A stretch of 64,000 nucleotides of DNA from NCBI GenBank assembly GCA_963789535.1, contig CAWBKU010000002.1, positions 1 through 64,000 of the forward strand, read 5' to 3'. Shown piece after piece: positions 42,875 to 51,988 of the stretch. The notes beneath the pieces were generated by a model. That model made no database searches. It was given only the letters and a program-made list of their open reading frames with translations, and had not been told where the DNA came from. This stretch comes from CAVXHQ01 sp963789535. GTDB taxonomy: Bacteria > Pseudomonadota > Alphaproteobacteria > Rhodobacterales > Rhodobacteraceae. The first letter of the stretch is position 1. Every line of letters starts with the position of its first letter. A program made the position numbers and the translations under genes.

Positions 42875-43215
42875 GAAGAGGGAAAGTGCAGGCTTCTGTT
42901 GCCAGGTGCCTGCGAACCCCGCCTTACGCTGCTAGGCGCAAGGACTTAGGTTTCGGCAACTCGGACTGCTTACGCAGCCAGAGCCATAGCCGGAGCACGG
43001 TTGTTATTGGCAACTGTACAATTCGGACCGATAACGGTGGTACCTCACCGAGACAAAGACATCCCCTTTAGACGTTCGTCGATCCTGTTTCGACCCCATC
43101 GGCCCCCAATAAGGGTGTTTGGTGGAGTCGCCGGGTACCGCCCCCGGGTCCGATCCGCGTATTACGAGCGCGTTTATGTCCATAGTCCCGAAGGACAGGA
43201 TCAACATAGGCGCTG
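42875..43215 (-). ncRNA. ssrA: Circularly permuted two-piece tmRNA
   Basis: Read on the minus strand, the acceptor piece comes first and ends in an encoded CCA at 43120. A 22-nt intervening sequence follows, then the coding piece begins at 43097. The seven bases GGGGTCG (43097-43091) pair with CGACTCC (43130-43124) to rebuild the acceptor stem, and a T-arm CCGGG-loop-CCCGG lies just before it. The tag frame (43011-42970) encodes ANNNRAPAMALAA then TAA, close to known alphaproteobacterial tags. Outer boundaries are approximate. The RNA rescues stalled ribosomes with SmpB. Confidence 0.9.
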
Positions 43216-43256
43216 AGGCGACATCCGGCAAGGGGTTCACCGAACCGCCGGGCGGC

Positions 43257-43604
43257 CTAGCGCCAGAGGTTGGCGAGACCGGCGAGAGCGACCGCCGTCT
43301 CGATCGCGAAGTAGAGCCATTTCTTCGAAAGCGCCCCGTCGAGGGCGAGGGAAGTGGCGCGTCCGACGGCGGCACCGCCCCAGCAAAAGCCGAGCATCGC
43401 ATAGGCGGCGGGCGTGCCGATCAGCAGGGCCCCCAGCCCCATCCCGACGAAGAGCGCGCCGGAGGCGGCCCGCACCTCGGAATATCCCATGCTGCTCTGC
43501 CCCGCGTGCAGGTCGAGAACCTTCATCGCATAGCGCGGCGCGAACCAGCCGATCGCGCCGAGGCCGATGCTGGCGAGGGCCAGAAGGATGTTGAGGATGT
43601 CCAT
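43257..43604 (-). CDS. DUF4345-like small membrane protein
   Basis: The 115-residue protein from MDILNILLALASIGLGAIGW has four predicted membrane helices and the loop YSEVRAASGALFVGMGLGAL typical of DUF4345-type proteins. Start at 43604 is preferred to the longer open frame from 43634. Function unknown. Confidence 0.7.
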   Translation of the reverse strand: MDILNILLALASIGLGAIGWFAPRYAMKVLDLHAGQSSMGYSEVRAASGALFVGMGLGALLIGTPAAYAMLGFCWGGAAVGRATSLALDGALSKKWLYFAIETAVALAGLANLWR

Positions 43605-43654
43605 GTGCGGTCTCCGGTCCGGTGATCTCGTCAAGATAGGCCGGACACGCAGAA

Positions 43655-43678
43655 GGGCGACCCCTTTCGGGGCCGCCC
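43655..43678 (-). terminator. Terminator after the PotD-like gene
   Basis: GGGCGACCCC and GGGGCCGCCC form a near-perfect stem with a TTTC loop about 22 bases after the stop of the minus-strand gene at 43701, followed on that strand by TTCT. Confidence 0.65.
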
Positions 43679-43700
43679 TCGTTTGCCGGAAATCGGCAGG

Positions 43701-44744
43701 TCAGAAACCGGCCTTGATCAGTTCGAACTCCTCGGCCTGACGCTCGCGCTGTTCGTTCGACATCGGGAGTTGCGCCAGAACCGGCACCGCGACGCTGCCG
43801 ATCCCCGAGGCGACGAGGTCTTCCTCGGAAATCTGGTCGGACAGGGCCGCGGCATTGGCGGTGCCGAAGCCGTTCTCGAGCAGGGGCCGGGCGGCGGAAG
43901 GGTCGAGCATGGCGTTGATGAAATCATAGGCCTTGTCCTCGGACCCGGCGCCGTCGGTCATGTTGACGTAGCCGCAGAGCCAGACCGAGGATCCCTCCGC
44001 CGTCTCGCGCTGATAGGCGATGGAGCGGCCTTCCTCGACCATCGTCGGATAGGTCTCGTTCCACGCCCAGCTTACCAGCACCTCGCCCGAGGCGAGGAGT
44101 TGCGAGAGTTCGGCGGGATCGGTCCAGTAGGTACGCAGGTTCGGATGCACGAGGCGCAGCCAGTCCGAGGCGGCGGCGAATTGCTCGTCCGTGACATCCG
44201 CCCAGGAGGTCAGGCCGGTGGCGAGGTAGGCCAGCGCATAGGCGTCGTCGACGTTGTCGGGGATCGTCATGCGGCCCATGAATTCGGGGTTCTGGAACAC
44301 CTGGAGCGAGGCCACCTGATCCTCGGTCACGAGATCGGGGTTATAGGCGATGGCGGTGGCGCCGAAATCGGTGGGGATCCAGTAGACGTCATCGCCGCCG
44401 CCGATCCGGGTGCCGGTCAGGTTGCGGTCGATGCTGTCGTAATTGGGGATGCGGCTGATGTCCCAGGGCTCGATGATGCCGCTTTCGGCCCATTTGGTCA
44501 CGGAACCGGCGCAGATATGGGTCACGTCGGCGGCAAACCCGGCGCGCACCTTCTGGAACGCCTCTTCCTCGTCGCCGAAGAACGAGAACGTCGGGCTGTC
44601 GCCGTTGGCCTCGACGTAGGCCGCGTGAAAATCGGGATTCTCGAACCCCGGATAGTCGAGCACGGTCAGGTCCGCATCCTGTGCGGCGGCGGCAGTGGCC
44701 AGCGCCGCGAGCGAGGCGGCACCGAAGAGGTGAATGAGTTTCAT
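43701..44744 (-). CDS. PotD/PotF-like periplasmic substrate-binding protein
   Basis: The 347-residue protein has a signal peptide (MKLIHLFGAASLAALATAAA, cut near AAQD) and the extracellular solute-binding protein family 1 fold as in polyamine binders: VLDYPGFENPDFHAAYVEAN, the hinge VSWAWNETYPTMVEEG, and KAYDFINAMLDPSAARPLLE. The start at 44744 has GGGAG at good spacing. No ABC permease or ATPase genes are adjacent, so it is an orphan binding protein here. Ligand unknown; polyamine is a guess from family. Confidence 0.83.
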   Translation of the reverse strand: MKLIHLFGAASLAALATAAAAQDADLTVLDYPGFENPDFHAAYVEANGDSPTFSFFGDEEEAFQKVRAGFAADVTHICAGSVTKWAESGIIEPWDISRIPNYDSIDRNLTGTRIGGGDDVYWIPTDFGATAIAYNPDLVTEDQVASLQVFQNPEFMGRMTIPDNVDDAYALAYLATGLTSWADVTDEQFAAASDWLRLVHPNLRTYWTDPAELSQLLASGEVLVSWAWNETYPTMVEEGRSIAYQRETAEGSSVWLCGYVNMTDGAGSEDKAYDFINAMLDPSAARPLLENGFGTANAAALSDQISEEDLVASGIGSVAVPVLAQLPMSNEQRERQAEEFELIKAGF

Positions 44745-44965
44745 GGACATCTCCCAAGGTATGTGTCGGACCGGCCGGTGGTGAGTGGTTCGCGACCGTT
44801 GCAGGGCAGACTAGGCACCCGGTCCGCGGCTTTCAAGTAAAGCCGTGTTTCGCGGGTGGGCCGACGGCGGCCCCTTGCCCGGTGCCCCCGTCTTTGGCAG
44901 GGTTGACGAGGATCGCCGCTTTGCCGGGCACCGGCCGGCCGTCCGGCGCGCGGGGGGCAGGCACG

Positions 44966-45475
44966 ATGATGATAACGCCCGACTATTGCCGCATGATGGC
45001 GCGCTACAACGCCTGGCAGAATACGGGGCTGCGCAGGATCGTGCAGGCAATGCCGGTGGCGGACCTCGACGCCGACCGCGGCGCCTGGTTCGGCTCGATC
45101 CGCGCGACGCTCAATCACCTTTTGTGGGCCGACGTGCTGTGGATGTCGCGCTTCGACGGCGGGACGGCACCCGAGGTCGGCATGCGGGCCAGCGGGACGC
45201 TGACCCCGACGATCGGCGTCTGGCAGGCCGAAAGGTTCCGCACCGACGGTCGGATCACCCTCTGGGCGGAACGGCTGCGGGCGCTCGACCTGACCGGAAC
45301 GCTTCGGTTCCGCTGGAAGATCGGGGGCCGCGAGGTCGTCAAGCCGAAAGACCAGATGGTGGCGCATTTCTTCAACCACCAGACCCATCATCGCGGGCAG
45401 GTCCATGCGATGCTGACCGCGGCGGGTCAGCGTCCGGGCGACACCGACCTCTATTTCATCGACGAAATCGCCTGA
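44966..45475 (+). CDS. DinB-family protein
   Basis: The 169-residue protein has the DinB four-helix fold with three metal-ligand histidines: RATLNHLLWADVLWMSRFDG gives the first, and VAHFFNHQTHHRGQVHAML the other two. DinB proteins are damage-inducible in some bacteria or thiol-transferase-like; the substrate here is unknown. The upstream 215 bases (44751-44965) have no gene. Confidence 0.85.
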   Translation: MMITPDYCRMMARYNAWQNTGLRRIVQAMPVADLDADRGAWFGSIRATLNHLLWADVLWMSRFDGGTAPEVGMRASGTLTPTIGVWQAERFRTDGRITLWAERLRALDLTGTLRFRWKIGGREVVKPKDQMVAHFFNHQTHHRGQVHAMLTAAGQRPGDTDLYFIDEIA

Positions 45476-45618
45476 TTCGCCCCGCACCACGGTCCGGGCA
45501 ACGGTGTCAGGACGACTCTCTGCGACATGACGTCGCTTTTGGCGCATGACTTCCGGTCCCTGGTCCCGTAGGTTTGGCCACGCTCAAAAAAATGGCACAC
45601 AACGGACAGGGACACATC

Positions 45619-47322
45619 ATGGCGCTAGAACCACCTCTCACGGAACTTCCGATCAAGACGGCCACCAGCGGATTCTACCGTGGCTTCTCGGTCGACGTGA
45701 CGATCACCTCGAAGATCATCATCGGCCTGCTGGTCATCTGGGCGGTCGCCTTTCCGGCACAGGCCGGCGACGTGCTGGGCAGCCTGAACGGCTTCATCCT
45801 CACCAATTTCGCCACCTGGTACGTCTGGGTGATGGCGGCCTTCGTGCTGGTGTGCATCCTGCTGGCGGTCTGGCCCGCGGCGGGCCGACTGCGCCTCGGA
45901 CAGCCGGGCGAAGTGCCGGAGTTCTCGAACTTTTCGTGGTTCTCGATGATGTTCGGCGCCGGAATCGGCGTCGGCATGCTGACCTGGTCTGTCGCCGAGC
46001 CGATCTATCACTTCGGCAACAACCCCGACGTCATCCAGGGGTTCGCCACCGGTGCCGGCGATGACAACCTGCTGAACGCCTACAAGTGGTCCTACCTGCA
46101 CTGGGGTTTCACCGCCTGGTCGTCCTATGCGATCACCGGCATGGCGCTCGCGTATTTCGCCTATCGCCGCGGCCTGCCGCTGACGATCCGCTCCGCGCTC
46201 TCGCCGCTCTTCGGCAAGTCGCTGTCGGGTCCGCTCGGGCACGTGATCGACATCGTCGCGGTCGTGGCGACCATCCTCGGCGTGGCACAGACCCTCGGGT
46301 TCGGCGTGAACCAGTTCATCGACGGCATGTCGCGGATCGGCGTGGGCGACTGGCTCATGGTGGCCGACGCGGCCGGCACGAACGTGCCCTCGACGCTGGG
46401 CATCCTGTTCGCGATCACGATCATCATGGCCGCCTCCACGCTCTCGGCGCTCTCGGGCGTCGGCAAGGGGATCAAGTGGCTGTCGAACATCAACATGGCC
46501 CTGTCGATCTTCCTTCTGGCGTTCCTTCTGATCTTCGGATCGACATGGTTCGGCCTCTGGGCGCTCTTCGTGGGCATGTGGGAATACGTCCTCGCGCTGC
46601 CCTCGATGATGGTCACGGTCTACGGCGGCTCGACCGAGACCGAACAGGCGCTGGCCACGTGGCAGGGCGGCTGGACGGTGTTCTACTGGGCCTGGTGGGT
46701 CGCGTTCGCGCCCTTCGTCGGTCTGTTCCTCGCGCGGATCAGCCGGGGCCGCACCATCCGCGAGTTCGTTCTGGGCGCGGTGATCGTCCCCTCGGTCATG
46801 TGCTTCGTCTGGTTCGCCTGGGCCGGCGGCACCGCCATCGACCTGTCGATGCAGGAGGTCGCCTCGGGTGCTGCGGCAACCTTCGGCGAGACGACGATCG
46901 GTCAGGCCACAGACGGCGGCAAGATCTTTGCGATGACCGACATCATCCTCGGCGACGGCACCCTCGGCTGGCTGATGGCTGTCATCATCGTGATCCTGCT
47001 GATGACCTACCTCGTGACCTCGGCGGACTCTGCGGTGCTGATCGTGAACACGATCAACGCCGCCGGTGACGAGGGGCCGAAGGCGCGGCCGCACATCATC
47101 TTCTGGGGTGTGGCACTGGGGGCCGTGGTCGCGGCGTTGCTGCTGATCGGCGGGATAAGCGCGATCCAGACCGCCATGGTGATCGGCGCGCTGCCGTTCA
47201 GCTTCGTCATGGTGCTGATGGGGATTGCCCTCATCAAGGCGATCTACAACGACGGGCGCCGGATGAGCCAGGGTGTCGAAACCTTTGGCGAGGTCGGCGC
47301 GGCATACCAGCCCGGCCAATAG
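45619..47322 (+). CDS. BCCT-family betaine/choline/carnitine transporter
   Basis: The 567-residue inner-membrane protein has about 12 helices and BCCT landmarks: MMFGAGIGVGMLTWSVAEPI, YLHWGFTAWSSYAITG, and the signature WTVFYWAWWVAFAPFVGLFL followed by ARISRGRTIREF. It probably imports an osmolyte such as glycine betaine, driven by sodium or protons. The start at 45619 (MALEPPLTELPI) is preferred over one 15 codons upstream. Monocistronic, with a terminator at 47342. Confidence 0.93.
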   Translation: MALEPPLTELPIKTATSGFYRGFSVDVTITSKIIIGLLVIWAVAFPAQAGDVLGSLNGFILTNFATWYVWVMAAFVLVCILLAVWPAAGRLRLGQPGEVPEFSNFSWFSMMFGAGIGVGMLTWSVAEPIYHFGNNPDVIQGFATGAGDDNLLNAYKWSYLHWGFTAWSSYAITGMALAYFAYRRGLPLTIRSALSPLFGKSLSGPLGHVIDIVAVVATILGVAQTLGFGVNQFIDGMSRIGVGDWLMVADAAGTNVPSTLGILFAITIIMAASTLSALSGVGKGIKWLSNINMALSIFLLAFLLIFGSTWFGLWALFVGMWEYVLALPSMMVTVYGGSTETEQALATWQGGWTVFYWAWWVAFAPFVGLFLARISRGRTIREFVLGAVIVPSVMCFVWFAWAGGTAIDLSMQEVASGAAATFGETTIGQATDGGKIFAMTDIILGDGTLGWLMAVIIVILLMTYLVTSADSAVLIVNTINAAGDEGPKARPHIIFWGVALGAVVAALLLIGGISAIQTAMVIGALPFSFVMVLMGIALIKAIYNDGRRMSQGVETFGEVGAAYQPGQ

Positions 47323-47341
47323 GGCTCGACTTCGAAATGCA

Positions 47342-47368
47342 GGGGCCCCGGGACGTTCCCGGGGCCTC
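47342..47368 (+). terminator. Terminator of the BCCT gene
   Basis: GGGGCCCCGGG and CCCGGGGCCTC pair with one mismatch around a five-base loop, followed by TTTCGTT, 20 bases after the stop. Confidence 0.75.
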
Positions 47369-47433
47369 TTTCGTTCCGCACCGTCGTGCGCTGCCCCTTG
47401 ACGGCGCGACACTCATGGCGTCACGCTTGCCCC

Positions 47434-48669
47434 ATGACACTCGACACCGCCTGGGTGCGCACCCAGTTCCCCGCCTTCGACACGCCCGCCCTGTCGGGCC
47501 TCGCCTTCTTCGAGAATGCGGGCGGCAGCTATGTCTGCCGGCAGGTGATCAACCGGCTGACCCGGTTCTATACCGACCGCAAGATGCAGCCCTATGGCGC
47601 CGCCGATCCGTCGCGGCTGGGGGGCGAGGAGATGGACGAGGCCCGCGCGCGTCTGGCCGCGATGCTGGGCGTCGATACCGACGAGCTGTCGTTCGGCCCC
47701 TCGACCTCGGCCAATACCTACGTTCTGGCGCAGGCCGTCGCGGGGTGGCTGGCGGCGGGCGAGGCCACCGCGGCAAAACCCGCGATCATCGTCACCGATC
47801 AGGACCACGAGGCGAATACCGGCTTCTGGCGCAGGCTCTCCGAGCGCGGTATCGAGGTCCGCGAGTGGAAGCTCGACCCGGGCACCGGTCGCCTCGAGGT
47901 CGCGGGCCTGATCCCGCTGCTCGACGGCGCCCGGCTGCTGGCGTTTCCGCACTGCTCGAACGTGGTGGGAGAGATCAACGACGTCGGCGGCATCTGCGCA
48001 CTGGCGCGGTCGGCGGGGGTGCGCACAATCGTCGACGGGGTAAGCTATGCGCCCCATGGCCTGCCCGACGTGGGCGCGATGGGGGCCGACGTCTATCTCT
48101 TTTCGGCCTACAAGACCTATGGCCCGCATCAGGGCATTATGACGATCCGGCGCGATTTCGGCGCCGCGTTGCCCAACCAGGGGCATCATTTCAACGGTGG
48201 GACGCTCTACAAGCGGTTCACCCCCGCCGGTCCCGACCACGCCCAGATCGCCGCCTGCGCCGGGATCGCCGACTATCTCGAGGCGCTGTCGGCGCACCAT
48301 GGCGGACCGGGCAGCGGTGGCGGGGCCGCGCGCTTTGCCCACGACCGGATGCGCGCCGCCGAAATCGCGCTGATGACGCCGCTTCTCGAGTATCTCGCCG
48401 CACGCAACAGCGTCCGCATCCTCGGGCCGCTGGCCCCCGAAGGCCGCGCGCCGACGATCGCCGTGGAACTGGCCGGCCCGGCGGAACCGGTGGCCGACCT
48501 GCTCGCCGAACATGGCATCATCGCGGGCGGCGGCAGTTTCTATGCGCAGCGCCCGCTGGCGGCGATGGGTATCGATCCCGACAAGGGCGTCCTGCGGCTC
48601 AGTTTCGTGCACTATACCGATAGGTCCGAGGTTGACCGACTGATCCGGGCGCTAGATCACGTGCTCTGA
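47434..48669 (+). CDS. Class V aminotransferase-fold PLP enzyme (cysteine desulfurase-like)
   Basis: The 411-residue protein has the SufS/CsdA-like fold. Motifs are GLAFFENAGGSYVCRQVINR, SFGPSTSANTYVLAQAV, TDQDHEANTGFWRRL for ring stacking, VDGVSYAPHGLPDVGAMGAD for the PLP aspartate, and the Schiff-base Lys in YLFSAYKTYGPHQGIM. A typical active-site desulfurase Cys loop is not clear. Biological substrate not determined. It lies on the plus strand before the photolyase gene. Confidence 0.82.
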   Translation: MTLDTAWVRTQFPAFDTPALSGLAFFENAGGSYVCRQVINRLTRFYTDRKMQPYGAADPSRLGGEEMDEARARLAAMLGVDTDELSFGPSTSANTYVLAQAVAGWLAAGEATAAKPAIIVTDQDHEANTGFWRRLSERGIEVREWKLDPGTGRLEVAGLIPLLDGARLLAFPHCSNVVGEINDVGGICALARSAGVRTIVDGVSYAPHGLPDVGAMGADVYLFSAYKTYGPHQGIMTIRRDFGAALPNQGHHFNGGTLYKRFTPAGPDHAQIAACAGIADYLEALSAHHGGPGSGGGAARFAHDRMRAAEIALMTPLLEYLAARNSVRILGPLAPEGRAPTIAVELAGPAEPVADLLAEHGIIAGGGSFYAQRPLAAMGIDPDKGVLRLSFVHYTDRSEVDRLIRALDHVL

Positions 48670-48702
48670 GGGGCGGGCGCGCCCGGCAAGGGCAGGGCAC
48701 CG

Positions 48703-50124
48703 ATGACCGACACTTCCCCGATCCTGATGTGGTTCCGCCGCGACCTGCGGCTGGGCGACCATGCCGCGCTGAGCGAGGCGGTCGGTTCGGGCCGACCCGT
48801 CGTCCCGGTGTTCGTGCTCGACGAGGTGTCAGAGCGCTTCGGTGCCGCCCCGAAACTGCGCCTTGGTCTGTCGCTGGCGGCGCTCGGCGACGATCTGGCG
48901 GGCAAGGGCAGCCGACTGATCCTGCGCCGGGGCGATGCGCTGGCGACGCTGCGCGCGCTCATCGCCGAAACCGGCGCCACGGCGGTCTACTGGTCCCGCC
49001 TCTACGATCCGGACAGCCGCAAGCGCGACGAGGCGGTGAAGGCGGCGCTGAAGGGCGACGGGGTCGAGGCGAAGAGCTTTGCCGGTCACGTCATGTTCGA
49101 GCCGTGGACCGTCGAGACCCAGACCGGCGGCCTCTACCGCGTCTATACCCCGTTCTGGAAGGCGGTGCGCGACCGCGACGTGCCCGCGTCCCTGCCGACG
49201 CCGGGCGCGTTCCCGGCGCCGGACACATGGCCCGGGACCGACGACCTCGATGACTGGCATCTCGACGCCGCGATGGACCGGGGTGCCGCGATCGTCGCCC
49301 CGCATCAGGTGGTGGGCGAGGCCGCCGCCTCGTCGCGGCTCGCGGCCTTCGTCGCCAATCACATCGACCACTACAAGGACCGGCGCGATTTCCCGGCCGA
49401 AGGCGTCGCCAGCGGCCTGTCCGAAAACCTCGCCTGGGGCGAGATCAGCCCGGCCCGCGCCTGGCACGCCGGCTGGCGCGCCGTCCACGACGGCAAACGC
49501 GGCGCCGAGCATTTCCTCAAGGAGCTGGTCTGGCGCGAGTTCGCCTATCACCTCGTCCACCACACGCCGCACATCACGACCCGCAACTGGCGCGAGGAAT
49601 GGGACGCCTTTCCCTGGAACGACGACGAACGCCGGGCGGAAGTTAAGGCGTGGAAACAGGGCCGCACCGGCATCCCCTTCGTCGATGCGGCGATGCGGCA
49701 GATGTATGTGACCGGCACCATGCACAACCGCGCCCGGATGATCGTGGCCTCCTACCTCACGAAGCATCTGATGTGCGACTGGCGGATCGGGCAGGCATGG
49801 TTCGAGGACTGCCTGACCGACTGGGATCCGGCGTCGAACGCCCTCGGCTGGCAATGGGTTGCGGGGTCCGGCCCCGATGCCGCGCCCTATTTCCGCGTCT
49901 TCAACCCGGTTTCCCAGGTCGAGAAGTTCGACCCCGACCACGCCTATCTCGACGCGTGGATCGCCGAAGGGCGGGCGCGACCGGCGGCGACGGCGCTGTC
50001 CTACTTCGACGCGATACCGCGCCGCTGGACCATGGCACCGGACGACGCCTATCCGGACCCGATCGTCACCCACGAAGCGGGTCGCAAGGCGGCGCTCGAC
50101 GCCTATGAGGCGCGGAAATTCTGA
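48703..50124 (+). CDS. phrB: Deoxyribodipyrimidine photolyase (CPD photolyase)
   Basis: The 473-residue flavoprotein repairs cyclobutane pyrimidine dimers with light. The N-terminal Rossmann domain starts ILMWFRRDLRLGDHAAL. The C-terminal FAD domain has GRTGIPFVDAAMRQMYVTGT, MHNRARMIVASYLTKHLMCD, WRIGQAWFEDCLTDWDPASN and ALGWQWVAGSGPDAAPYFRV. Class I photolyase/cryptochrome length. Its position before stress-related genes fits a UV role. Confidence 0.94.
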   Translation: MTDTSPILMWFRRDLRLGDHAALSEAVGSGRPVVPVFVLDEVSERFGAAPKLRLGLSLAALGDDLAGKGSRLILRRGDALATLRALIAETGATAVYWSRLYDPDSRKRDEAVKAALKGDGVEAKSFAGHVMFEPWTVETQTGGLYRVYTPFWKAVRDRDVPASLPTPGAFPAPDTWPGTDDLDDWHLDAAMDRGAAIVAPHQVVGEAAASSRLAAFVANHIDHYKDRRDFPAEGVASGLSENLAWGEISPARAWHAGWRAVHDGKRGAEHFLKELVWREFAYHLVHHTPHITTRNWREEWDAFPWNDDERRAEVKAWKQGRTGIPFVDAAMRQMYVTGTMHNRARMIVASYLTKHLMCDWRIGQAWFEDCLTDWDPASNALGWQWVAGSGPDAAPYFRVFNPVSQVEKFDPDHAYLDAWIAEGRARPAATALSYFDAIPRRWTMAPDDAYPDPIVTHEAGRKAALDAYEARKF

Positions 50125-50256
50125 ACCTTCGCACGGGCTTGACGGGACGGCGCGAAACTTTTCTGCGCCATGTCGCGTGACATTCCCGACAGCGGCGATA
50201 TCTTTCCTGCTGGGGACGCGCACGGGATGCCCGGCGCAGGCATGGATGGGAACGCG

Positions 50257-51465
50257 ATGATCCTGACGACGACGCAGGGGCAGCAGGGTCTGCCCCGCTA
50301 TTTCGGTCCGGTATTCGAGCGGCTGCGCAGCCTGCCGCGGGGGCGCGTCGACATCGTGCTGCCCGACGGGCGCCGGTTCCGCATCGACGGCGCCGAACCG
50401 GGCCATGTCGCCGAAATCACGGTCGAGAACCCCGACCTGTTCGCGCGCCTCATCCGCGAGGGCGATCTGGGCTTCTCCGAGGCCTATATGGACGGCTGGT
50501 GGTCGACGCCGGACCTTCAGGCGTTCATGGATCTGATGCACGACGGCAACGATGCCGTATACGACGGTTTCCCCGGTCAGGGCCTCGTACGGACGTGGGA
50601 GCGGCTGCGGTTCTGGCTCCAGTCCAACTCGAAGCGTCAGGCCCGCAGGAACATCTCGCACCACTACGATCTCGGCAACGATTTCTACGGCCTCTGGCTC
50701 GACGAGACGATGACCTATTCCTCCGCCATCTTCGCATCCGGACAGGAGAGCATGGAGCGGGCGCAGACCCTGAAATATGCGTCCATGGTCGACCAGATGG
50801 GCACCGAACCGGGCGACCATGTCCTCGAGATCGGTTGCGGCTGGGGCGGGTTCGCCGAATATGCCGCGCGCGAGCGGGGGCTGCGGGTGACGGGCCTGAC
50901 GATCAGTCGCGAGCAGTTCAACTACGCCGTCGAGCGCATTGAAAAGGCTGGTCTTTCCGATCTCGTGACGTTCAAGTTGCAGGACTATCGCGACGAGCGC
51001 GGCACCTATGACGGCATCGCCAGCATCGAGATGTTCGAGGCGGTCGGCGAGAAATACTGGCCCGCCTACTTCAATGCCGTGCGCGAACGGCTGAAGCCGG
51101 GCAAGAACGCGACCTTGCAGATCATCACCGTCGCCGACCGGCGGTGGGAGGTCTACAAGCGGGGCATGGATTTCATCCAGAAATTCATCTTTCCGGGCGG
51201 CATGCTGCCCTCGCCTCTGGCCCTGCGCGCAGAGGTCGAACGGGCCGGCCTGTCGGTGGCGCGCTCGGTCGAATTCGGCGAGAGCTACAGCCAGACGCTG
51301 CGCCGCTGGCACGACACCTTCAACGCGAAATGGGACCAGGTGGCGGCGCTTGGCTTCGACGCGCGGTTCCGGCGGATGTGGAACTTCTACCTGACCTCTT
51401 GCGCCGCGACATTTCATAGCGGAAACTGCGACGTGACGCAGATCACGGTGAGCCGTCGCGCCTGA
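50257..51465 (+). CDS. cfa: Cyclopropane-fatty-acyl-phospholipid synthase family protein
   Basis: From 50257 the product is 402 residues. It uses SAM to add a methylene bridge to unsaturated phospholipid acyl chains. Motifs are NISHHYDLGNDFYGLWLDET, MTYSSAIFASGQESMERAQ, the SAM motif VLEIGCGWGGFAEYAA, and EMFEAVGEKYWPAYF. The frame is open to 50170, giving 29 more residues without clear features. An internal start is therefore preferred, but the exact one is not certain. Confidence 0.88.
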   Translation: MILTTTQGQQGLPRYFGPVFERLRSLPRGRVDIVLPDGRRFRIDGAEPGHVAEITVENPDLFARLIREGDLGFSEAYMDGWWSTPDLQAFMDLMHDGNDAVYDGFPGQGLVRTWERLRFWLQSNSKRQARRNISHHYDLGNDFYGLWLDETMTYSSAIFASGQESMERAQTLKYASMVDQMGTEPGDHVLEIGCGWGGFAEYAARERGLRVTGLTISREQFNYAVERIEKAGLSDLVTFKLQDYRDERGTYDGIASIEMFEAVGEKYWPAYFNAVRERLKPGKNATLQIITVADRRWEVYKRGMDFIQKFIFPGGMLPSPLALRAEVERAGLSVARSVEFGESYSQTLRRWHDTFNAKWDQVAALGFDARFRRMWNFYLTSCAATFHSGNCDVTQITVSRRA

Positions 51466-51514
51466 CGCCGCACCGACACGCCGGGGATACCGGCGGGCAG
51501 GGAGGGCAGGGCAT

Positions 51515-51955
51515 ATGCTGACGATGGGACGGCTGGTGGCGGCGGTGCTGTTCGCGGGCTTGGCGTGGTACGCCTCGCAACTCATCATTCCGCGTTTTCC
51601 CGAAGGGTTCGCCCCCGGCCGCTTTGCCGAGGTGAACGCCCTGATCGCGATGCCGGTCGCCTGGAAGATCGCGGGCAGCCGCGCGGGTGACGGCTGGGCG
51701 GCATCGCTCAGCTACGGTCTGACCACGACGGTGGCGATGGTCGTGACCTGCCTGTTCCTCCAGTCGTTCGGCGAGATGATCCGCCAGTCGCTCAAGGACC
51801 GCTACGACGGCCCGATCAGCGCCGTCACCGACGTGTTCGAGATGATGGTCGAGTTCGGGCAGTTGATGATCGAGCCGACGATCATCGGCGTGCTGGTCGG
51901 CGGCGGCATCATCGCGGGACTTCTCGTCGAGATCACCGGCCGCAATTTTCGCTAG
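51515..51955 (+). CDS. trgA: TrgA family tellurite resistance protein
   Basis: The 146-residue membrane protein has three or four helices and the TrgA pattern: RLVAAVLFAGLAWYASQLII, PEGFAPGRFAEVNALIAMPV, and SFGEMIRQSLKDRYDGPISA. In Rhodobacter sphaeroides trgA, trgB and cysK form a tellurite-resistance locus. The same three genes are in the same order here. Molecular role of TrgA is not known. Confidence 0.88.
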   Translation: MLTMGRLVAAVLFAGLAWYASQLIIPRFPEGFAPGRFAEVNALIAMPVAWKIAGSRAGDGWAASLSYGLTTTVAMVVTCLFLQSFGEMIRQSLKDRYDGPISAVTDVFEMMVEFGQLMIEPTIIGVLVGGGIIAGLLVEITGRNFR

Positions 51956-51988
51956 GGCGGGTCGCGCCATCGTTTCGCCCGGTATCAT

